Position numbers and translations under genes: made by a program
In this document: positions 6,801 to 10,392 of the stretch, piece after piece
How the letters are laid out: every line of letters starts with the position of its first letter
Position numbering within the stretch: the first letter of the stretch is position 1
Assembly: GCA_938017655.1 (NCBI GenBank)
Contig: CALIJO010000020.1
Span: forward strand, 1 to 10,392
Length of the DNA stretch: 10,392 bases
Source of the DNA: an uncultured Candidatus Saccharibacteria bacterium
Lineage (GTDB): Bacteria > Patescibacteriota > Saccharimonadia > Saccharimonadales > Saccharimonadaceae
Direction: 5' to 3'
The notes under the pieces: model-generated
Database searches by the model: none
What the model was told of the DNA's origin: nothing
What the model saw: the letters and a program-made list of their open reading frames with translations, nothing else

Positions 6801-7836
6801 AGCCACGAAAAACCAACTTATCGAGATAAGTTTTATCGGTCTCACCTTCCGGGACGGGAAACTTCGGAATCAAAATACGCCCGAGCTTCATGTCGACATT
6901 ACAGCGCTCGGCAATTTTGCGAGAGTTTTTGATAGCGTCAGGATATTCCTTACCCCAACGGTCAATAATTTCTTGTGGTGGAATGACGTGAAGTTGGAAG
7001 TCCTTCAAGGTCATACGATTTTGGTCGGAAAGATTGGCAGCCGTACCGATACAGAGGAGAATTTCATGAGCATCCTGATCTTCATGTTTGAGGTAGTGGC
7101 CATCACAGGTAACGACAAGCGGCAAGCCAGTTTCTTTGGCGATTTGCTGCAAACCTTGATTGATGCGATCCTGCACTTCCCAGTGGGTGGGGGACCCTGG
7201 ATGACCGTGATCTTGCATTTCAAGGTAAAAACGATCCTTATAGACTTCCTTATACCAATCAACTAGTTTTCTGGCGCCGTCCATGTCACCATTTTTTAGG
7301 CGCACGGAAATTTCCGAGCTCGCACAGCCAGAGAGACAAATAATTCCCTCGTTATATTTTTCCATGATTTCATGGTCGATACGAGGTTTGTAATATTTAC
7401 CATTAATTTCTGCTTCGGTGGCGAGGCGACAGAGATTTTCAAAACCCTGGTCATTCATGGCGAGCAAGGTGATGTGATAACGCACCTTATCATGCGCGGG
7501 ATCCTTATCGGTGCGTCTCCTGGCCGCCACATAAGCTTCGAGACCCAGAATCGGTTTGATGCCAGCAGATTGCCCTTCCTTATAAAGCTCAATCAGGCTC
7601 GACATGGTACCGTGGTCGGTGACCGCCACGGCTTGCATGCCGGTTTCTTTGACATACTTAATGAGATCTGGAACCTTGGTCAGACCATCAAGAAGTGAGT
7701 AATGCGTATGATTATGTAGATGCACAAAATCCGCCGGAGCCAGAATATGGTCCGGTGAATCAATTTCTTCGCAAAACTTCAAAAAATCGTCGTTATTTGC
7801 CTCGGTAGATGGGGAGGCCTCTGCGGGCGCCGACAT
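3838..7836 (-). CDS. dnaE: DNA polymerase III alpha subunit
   Basis: This is the replicative polymerase. At 1332 residues it is longer than E. coli DnaE (1160) because of a linker near the C-terminus. Order: an acidic Ala/Ser-rich leader (1-35); a PHP domain from HLHNHTHYSLLDG (39-51), with VTDHG (72-76), LGLEAY (98-102) and CDGHY (244-248) all retained, so PHP metal binding looks intact; palm motifs YGPGRGSAAGS (411-421), MPDIDTDI (452-459, catalytic aspartates) and KMDFLGLS (608-615, third aspartate); fingers with ALYRPGPM (687-694); a clamp-binding motif QTDLF (966-970); an OB fold (about 1039-1118); a Ser/Lys/Thr-rich linker (about 1131-1250) with decapeptide repeats; and a final domain (about 1257-1332). 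The ATG abuts the stop of the YtxH-like gene (TAAATG), with GAGGAG inside that gene's last codons, so translation is probably coupled. The stop is TAG. Confidence 0.97.
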   Translation of the reverse strand: MSAPAEASPSTEANNDDFLKFCEEIDSPDHILAPADFVHLHNHTHYSLLDGLTKVPDLIKYVKETGMQAVAVTDHGTMSSLIELYKEGQSAGIKPILGLEAYVAARRRTDKDPAHDKVRYHITLLAMNDQGFENLCRLATEAEINGKYYKPRIDHEIMEKYNEGIICLSGCASSEISVRLKNGDMDGARKLVDWYKEVYKDRFYLEMQDHGHPGSPTHWEVQDRINQGLQQIAKETGLPLVVTCDGHYLKHEDQDAHEILLCIGTAANLSDQNRMTLKDFQLHVIPPQEIIDRWGKEYPDAIKNSRKIAERCNVDMKLGRILIPKFPVPEGETDKTYLDKLVFRGLAFRYGGKTQEEVQDWSVEECRKVLPPEILERIDYELSVVDRMGYNGYFLIVQDFIMWGKTKRIIYGPGRGSAAGSILAYALRITELDPMKYGLLFERFLNPDRVSMPDIDTDIQDTRRDEVIEYCTEKYGKGRVANIVTFGKMMAKNAVRDVARVLEVPYAEADRIAKLVPDPVMGHHVKLTDAIKTAPDLKHEYEHNPVAKRVIDYASKLEGTIRSHGVHACGVVIAPDELVKFLPLEVSAKGPLATQYPSTQVEELGLLKMDFLGLSNLSVINNALRMIRKVYHDDVDLYSIPLDDQKSYELLQRAETTGVFQLESAGMKRYLKDLRASSFEDIIAMVALYRPGPMQFIDSFIRRKHGEEPITYLHSGLENALKSTYGILIYQEQFMQISKEWCGFTGGQADTLRKAVGKKKVDLMNKVKPEFIKGAQEVGGATEEQAETFWSQLLDFANYCFNKSHAACYALVAYWTAYLKAHYPDAFMAALMTSDMRWTDRLAIEIAECKRMGIKVLGPDINQSYSDFAIVGGENTIRFGLAAIKSMGKALVEEIVIPERDKNGPFKSVCDFAARVDGSKFNKKSWESAIKTGAFDRFHNRTDLLFNLEDIQAYGAKVQKDKASGQTDLFGMMGDAGSIPEPVIQPSPTQVSEKDQLLWERDLMGLYLSAHPLDKYDTYFEEQTHPFTLVTPENDGKQVIVGGIITNIRTILTKSNTKMAFVKIESKTSELEFLVFPKTYEEYSDRLAIDNVIKVTGRINAKDKDGNITSDVKIIADSISVLSDDKLSSYESTGTHLADPAEAPKKEFHRRKPAGEETAKPKSTDVPTVTISKPAAKKSDSDKSTSDTKSNSTISKSTKPAAAKTASAKSDSTKSAFVKSDSTKSENAKSDTAGSTKTATSEESEAPKRIIAPEADPRSLKLFVLVENPQNTATLTSIRELCDESPGFSEIILVLKDGEIKKPLRMPFRIEASPELISGLKELVGENSVVLK
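4123..4212 (-). repeat. Decapeptide repeat in the DnaE linker (three 30-bp units)
   Basis: DnaE residues 1209-1238 read as three ten-residue units: KSDSTKSAFV, KSDSTKSENA and KSDTAGSTKT. Flanking sequence on both sides (about 1160-1245) is similarly Lys/Ser/Thr/Ala-rich but less regular. The first two units are close at DNA level, pointing to in-frame tandem duplication. Confidence 0.8.
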
Positions 7837-8163
7837 TTACTCCTCAGTATCGTCGGTTAATTCTTCAGAAACTGCATCTTCGACAGGTTCTACAACCTCG
7901 TCTTCGACAGGCTCTACAACCTCTTCTTCGACTTCAGCAGCTTTCTTTGCAAATTTTTGCTTAAATTTTCCAAAATTAGTTTTCTGTTCGTGATAAATCT
8001 TGCCTAGATTCTCTTTTTGATCGTGGTAGATTTTACCGCCTTTGGCCTTAATTTCAGCACGAGTTTCTTTGCCAGACTTTGGAGCAGAAAGAACCCCAGC
8101 AATCGCACCAAGAGCCATACCAAATATGGTACCGAGAACAAAATGACCAGTAGATTTTTTCAT
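7837..8163 (-). CDS. YtxH-like small membrane-anchored protein
   Basis: A 108-residue protein with the YtxH layout: one N-terminal membrane helix (about 7-26) rich in small residues (GTIFGMALGAIAG), then the family-typical LSAPKSGKETR (25-35) and an amphipathic segment. Residues 43-75 form three 11-residue units (GKIYHDQKENL, GKIYHEQKTNF, GKFKQKFAKKA), a period typical of extended amphipathic helices. The acidic tail (78-108) includes EVVEPVED twice, from a 24-bp tandem duplication. A strong AAGGAGG sits 5-6 nt before the ATG. Its stop codon directly touches the dnaE start, and the gene upstream is YtxG-like. In Bacillus subtilis ytxG and ytxH are neighbours in a general-stress operon; the molecular function of YtxH is poorly known. 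A role at the membrane or envelope is inference. Confidence 0.8.
   Translation of the reverse strand: MKKSTGHFVLGTIFGMALGAIAGVLSAPKSGKETRAEIKAKGGKIYHDQKENLGKIYHEQKTNFGKFKQKFAKKAAEVEEEVVEPVEDEVVEPVEDAVSEELTDDTEE
7877..7932. repeat. 24-bp in-frame tandem repeat in the YtxH-like gene
   Basis: Two 24-bp copies (7877-7900 and 7901-7924) differ at two positions and are followed by an 8-nt third fragment (TCTTCGAC, 7925-7932). They encode EVVEPVED twice in the acidic tail. Being a multiple of three, changes in copy number would keep the frame and the coupling to dnaE. Confidence 0.85.
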
Positions 8164-8196
8164 ATTCCTCCTTTTTGTTAATATATTTATATTATA

Positions 8197-8508
8197 TTAC
8201 TTTGTCGACTTTTTTGCAGTAGTCTTTTTCGCAGAAGTGCGAGGCTTAGATGGATTAACAAAACTCATCAGTTTTTTAGCCAGGATATCCTTCACCAAGC
8301 TCCTTGCAAGAGGTCCGACCGAGGTCATATCCTTAATATTATCTGCCACGTCATCGGCTTTTTCGGCGATGGATTGACCGGTTTGCACCATGATTTCAAT
8401 CTCAGAAAGTAGGTGAATGAATTTAACCAAGAAAATAATACCGACAACCAGAAAGACTAACAAAGTCATTGATAAAATCGCTACTAAAATCCATTCTGCT
8501 GTATTCAT
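8197..8508 (-). CDS. YtxG/DUF948-like small membrane protein
   Basis: A 103-residue protein with one N-terminal membrane helix (about 6-30, WILVAILSMTLLVFLVVGII), an amphipathic helical segment (31-80) containing TGQSIAEKADDVADNIKDM, and a basic tail (88-103) ending SAKKTTAKKSTK. The size, single N-terminal helix and following coiled-coil-like region fit DUF948 (YtxG) proteins, though I base this on pattern and on the adjacent YtxH-like gene, not on a clear signature. It starts at ATG 8508 behind AGAAAGG, about 12 nt from the predicted transcription start, and is the first gene of a probable operon with the YtxH-like gene (33-nt gap) and dnaE. Its AT-rich gap to the next gene contains TATAAT, so a weak internal promoter there is possible. 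Confidence 0.65.
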   Translation of the reverse strand: MNTAEWILVAILSMTLLVFLVVGIIFLVKFIHLLSEIEIMVQTGQSIAEKADDVADNIKDMTSVGPLARSLVKDILAKKLMSFVNPSKPRTSAKKTTAKKSTK

Positions 8509-8527
8509 ATAAACCTTTCTGGTAACT

Positions 8528-8538
8528 ATTTTAGCATA
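8528..8538 (-). promoter_or_regulatory. Extended -10 promoter of the ytxG-like/ytxH-like/dnaE operon
   Basis: The minus strand reads TATGCTAAAAT, the same 11 bases as before the FAD oxidase. Only 19 nt separate the -10 from the ATG, so the leader is about 12 nt and just holds the AGAAAGG site. The -35 zone is the T-rich end of the galU terminator, so terminator and promoter are packed against each other. Confidence 0.68.
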
Positions 8539-8551
8539 AGTTCGATGAAAT

Positions 8552-8587
8552 AAAAAATATAACTGGAGCTACCAGTTATATTTTTTT
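8552..8587 (-). terminator. Intrinsic terminator after galU
   Basis: A 15-bp perfect stem (8552-8566 with 8573-8587, core ATATAACTGG/CCAGTTATAT) encloses a short AGCTA-containing loop and has an oligo-T run on the 3' side of either strand. It lies 64 nt past the galU stop and just upstream of the next promoter. It is symmetric, so it could work in both directions. Confidence 0.85.
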
Positions 8588-8588
8588 A

Positions 8589-8630
8589 GCCAAGCGGATT
8601 ACGGGTTATACTGTAATCTTCACGGATGGC
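8589..8630 (-). repeat. Nested inverted repeats in the galU 3' untranslated region
   Basis: GCCA/TGGC (8589-8592, 8627-8630) enclose GATTAC/GTAATC (8597-8602, 8613-8618), giving a possible stem-loop in the galU transcript before its terminator. The stems are short and the element may be chance. It is the only structured-looking part of the 8588-8650 gap. Confidence 0.35.
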
Positions 8631-8650
8631 ATTTTACTTTGAGATGAAAT

Positions 8651-9529
8651 TTAGATTTCGCGGATAAATTTCTTAATATCTTCACCAAAATCTTCGTACA
8701 TGAAGTTATAAGCCAGTGAGGCAAGAGCGTAATTTTTTGGATCACCAGTAGTCATCCAGCGACCCTTGGTTTTTTCGACGTAGACGTTGCCAGTTTCAGC
8801 CATCTTGGTAATCGCATCGACCGTCCAGAGCTCATTATCGAGACCAATATTCTTTGGATCAAGGTGCTCAAAAACTTCTGGGGTCAAAAGATAGCGACCA
8901 TAAGAAGTGAGATTAGATGGAGCCTGTTCAATAGCTGGTTTTTCGATGATATTTTCGAGAGTTTGAAGTTCTGCATCACGAAGTTTAATAATGCCATACT
9001 TATTCAAAACTTCGCGTGGCATTTCTTGAGAAATAATGATAGCCTTAGCATCTTCATGTTTCCTATATGAGTCAATCAAGGTTTTAATATCAGAGTGACC
9101 GAAAACTACATCATCAGAATAGGCGACCACGAAGGCCTCGTCATCGCGAATGTAAGGACGGGCGGAAGCAATTGGAGAACCGTTACCATATGGATAGCTT
9201 TGATCTTGCTCGATGACGGTGATTTTTGGAAAATCGAGAACGCGCTGCACTGGAGCATAACGATCAAGCTTACCCTGAGAAGCGAGTTGCTTTCTAATGC
9301 GGTTCACGGAATTATTGAAGTAATCTTCGTAAACTCCCTTACCTTCTGGAGTGGCGACGATGATAATTTCCTTAATTCCAGCATCCACACATTCTTCAAC
9401 TACGAGTTGCATGATTGGGCGATTGCCAAGTGGGAGCATGGCCTTAGGTACGGTTTTAGTAATTGGTAGATAGCGGCTAGCAAAGCCAGCGTCAGTAATA
9501 ACAGCCTTGGTAGGTAACTTATATTTCAT
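8651..9529 (-). CDS. galU: GalU-type UTP-glucose-1-phosphate uridylyltransferase
   Basis: The family makes UDP-glucose from UTP and glucose-1-phosphate, feeding glycans, glycolipids and envelope sugars. From ATG 9529 it has 292 residues, near the E. coli length (302). The nucleotide-binding start is KAVITDAGFASRYLPITK (8-25), followed by PKAMLPLGNRPIMQLVVEE (28-46), SDD (138-140), EKP (196-198, the catalytic-lysine motif), APSNL (203-207), GRYLLTPEVF (211-220), LDNELWTVDAI (230-240) and GDPKNYALA (262-270). The usual GLGTR is GFASR, and the usual GLGHAV region reads YGNGSPI (114-120), so sugar or nucleotide specificity could differ. The start is set by AAGGAG and a consensus promoter; an in-frame ATG at 9577 lies inside the promoter and cannot be used. 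Own promoter and terminator indicate a single-gene unit. Confidence 0.88.
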   Translation of the reverse strand: MKYKLPTKAVITDAGFASRYLPITKTVPKAMLPLGNRPIMQLVVEECVDAGIKEIIIVATPEGKGVYEDYFNNSVNRIRKQLASQGKLDRYAPVQRVLDFPKITVIEQDQSYPYGNGSPIASARPYIRDDEAFVVAYSDDVVFGHSDIKTLIDSYRKHEDAKAIIISQEMPREVLNKYGIIKLRDAELQTLENIIEKPAIEQAPSNLTSYGRYLLTPEVFEHLDPKNIGLDNELWTVDAITKMAETGNVYVEKTKGRWMTTGDPKNYALASLAYNFMYEDFGEDIKKFIREI

Positions 9530-9534
9530 AATTT

Positions 9535-9540
9535 CTCCTT
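9535..9540 (-). promoter_or_regulatory. Ribosome binding site deciding the galU start
   Basis: AAGGAG on the minus strand, 5 nt before the ATG at 9529. It supports this start over upstream in-frame ATGs. Confidence 0.88.
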
Positions 9541-9548
9541 GAGACTTA

Positions 9549-9577
9549 ATTATACAAGATTGAAGCATAATAGTCAA
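9549..9577 (-). promoter_or_regulatory. Sigma70-type promoter of galU
   Basis: On the minus strand TTGACT (9572-9577) and TATAAT (9549-9554) are separated by exactly 17 nt: a 5/6 plus 6/6 match to the consensus. The predicted start near 9542 leaves a leader of about 13 nt carrying the AAGGAG site. This is the strongest promoter in the window. Confidence 0.88.
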
Positions 9578-9607
9578 AGATTACAGGGGTGAATAAACTT
9601 GATAAAT

Positions 9608-9633
9608 AAAAAATAGGGCACTTGGCCCTATTT
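9608..9633 (-). terminator. Intrinsic terminator of the HdeD-like gene
   Basis: AAATAGGGC (9611-9619) pairs perfectly with GCCCTATTT (9625-9633) around a 5-nt loop. On the minus strand it is followed by TTTTTTATTT. It begins 10 nt after the stop codon. Confidence 0.87.
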
Positions 9634-9643
9634 CAAATTGACT

Positions 9644-10392
9644 TTATTTTTTAGAAATTTTCTTGGCAGTTGGTTTTTTGGTTTTCTTAGTAGCGGCTTT
9701 TTTAACCGACTTATGTGCAGTTTTTTCACCAAGGTTCTTCGACTTATAGACACGATCTGGTTTTACAGAAAGTTCTTTAATGGCGGCAATTTTCTTAGCA
9801 TTTTTGGCGCGTCTCTCACGACTTTCAATACGTTTTTCACGAAGATCAGTTTCATAATCGTGTTTTTGTTCTTTATTATGGATGGCATAAATTAAATTCG
9901 AAATACCGAAAATCATCATATAAGAACCGAAATATTTAATAAATGGCAGATTGCCGAGATGACCAGCGTTCACAACCACGATACCGATAATACAACCGGA
10001 AACACCGGTGAGAACCCAAATGAAGCGGTCAGTCAGATCGTCGACGGAACCCAGACCAATGAAAATTTCGAGAATACCACGGGCAATAGTGTACAGACCG
10101 ATAATAACGAGGTGCCAAATAGCATTTTGGTCTTTGGCAAAAAGCAGGGCGAAAGCGGCGGCAATTTCGAGAATTGCCATGAGTAGTGAAAGACCCCAAG
10201 TTTCTTTCAAATGCGTGCGAGTGAGGAGGTTTAACATCTCGATAATACCGAGACCGAGCAAAACCGTACCTGCGATGATAATGATCGCTTCGAAACTATT
10301 CAGATTTGTAAAAAGAGCGTACCAGCCAAAAAGAAGCGCCAACACACCCTGCAATGCGAAGATTAGCCAGTGGCTATCAATATATTTTCGCT
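9644..10392 (-). CDS. DUF308/HdeD-like six-helix membrane protein, N-terminus cut by window edge
   Basis: The frame is open to the right edge, giving 248 residues; a TTG at 10354 is an internal Leu codon rather than the start, because the preceding codons (RKYIDSHWLIFAL) form the usual beginning of the first helix. Six membrane segments follow in the paired DUF308 pattern: LQGVLALLFGWYALF, EAIIIIAGTVLLGLGIIEML, LSLLMAILEIAAAFALLFA, LVIIGLYTIARGILEIFIGL, WVLTGVSGCIIGIVVVNAG and YFGSYMMIFGISNLIYAI. HdeD is an E. coli acid-stress membrane protein, but most family members have no known function. Unusual here is a cytoplasmic tail of about 75 residues, charged (REKRIESRERRAKNAKK) and then Lys/Thr/Ala-rich, ending KKPTAKKISKK. 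A terminator follows at once. Confidence 0.78.
   Translation of the reverse strand, partial: RKYIDSHWLIFALQGVLALLFGWYALFTNLNSFEAIIIIAGTVLLGLGIIEMLNLLTRTHLKETWGLSLLMAILEIAAAFALLFAKDQNAIWHLVIIGLYTIARGILEIFIGLGSVDDLTDRFIWVLTGVSGCIIGIVVVNAGHLGNLPFIKYFGSYMMIFGISNLIYAIHNKEQKHDYETDLREKRIESRERRAKNAKKIAAIKELSVKPDRVYKSKNLGEKTAHKSVKKAATKKTKKPTAKKISKK

Noticed and set aside
6265..7266. Long plus-strand open frames (142 and 168 codons) inside dnaE
   Set aside because: They lie opposite fully conserved polymerase sequence, have no Shine-Dalgarno site, and encode no recognisable domain.
7877..7932. Possible CRISPR-like direct repeats
   Set aside because: The 24-bp copies are directly adjacent with no spacers and lie in frame inside a coding region.
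8585..8650. tRNA-like sequence (TAGCCAAGCGG then ACTGTAAT, recalling a D-arm and a Tyr anticodon loop)
   Set aside because: No anticodon stem pairs around GTA, there is no TTCRA-type T-loop, and no acceptor stem or CCA is present. Treated as chance similarity in an intergenic gap.
9530..9577. Sixteen-residue N-terminal extension of galU from ATG 9577
   Set aside because: The extension covers the -35 and -10 promoter elements and the Shine-Dalgarno site, and the family begins just before KAVI.
10352..10354. TTG start codon for the HdeD-like gene
   Set aside because: No ribosome binding site, and the upstream in-frame codons continue the first membrane helix expected for the family; the real start lies beyond the window.

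Overview
The window looks like a compact bacterial chromosome segment, most likely from the Candidate Phyla Radiation (Patescibacteria), with Saccharibacteria (TM7) as my best guess. The reasons are small AT-leaning intergenic gaps, very short 5' leaders, lineage-specific small membrane proteins, and divergent housekeeping proteins with Lys/Ala/Ser/Thr-rich tails. All frames read cleanly with the standard code. No gene needs TGA as a sense codon, which argues against the UGA=Gly lineages (Gracilibacteria, Absconditabacteria). The taxonomic call is an inference from gene style, not from a marker search.

Layout: one plus-strand gene (200-679, a 159-residue soluble protein I do not recognise) converges on a long minus-strand block. 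Two tandem GC-rich hairpins lie between them and appear to terminate the left gene, with the inner one also usable from the right. On the minus strand, reading right to left, come: a partial six-helix DUF308/HdeD-like membrane protein (from the right edge to 9644); a GalU-type nucleotidyltransferase (9529-8651) with a near-consensus promoter; a probable operon of a YtxG-like membrane protein (8508-8197), a YtxH-like protein (8163-7837) and the replicative DNA polymerase III alpha subunit DnaE (7836-3838); an FAD-linked oxidase of the GlcD/D-lactate dehydrogenase type (3751-2141); and trigger factor (2076-796).

The genes are mostly housekeeping: DNA replication (dnaE), protein folding at the ribosome (tig), UDP-sugar supply (galU) and a redox enzyme. 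The regulatory layout is the more distinctive part. Four minus-strand units each carry a readable -10 element very close to the start codon. Two of these share the same 11-base extended -10 sequence. The trigger factor promoter sits so close to the ATG that its mRNA is predicted to be leaderless. Intrinsic terminators follow the HdeD-like gene, galU, and the plus-strand gene.

I found no tRNA, rRNA, CRISPR array, insertion sequence, prophage or obvious defence system. The most notable items are the YtxG/YtxH-like pair abutting dnaE, the decapeptide-repeat linker inserted near the DnaE C-terminus, the leaderless tig, and the altered motifs in the GalU-like and FAD-oxidase proteins.
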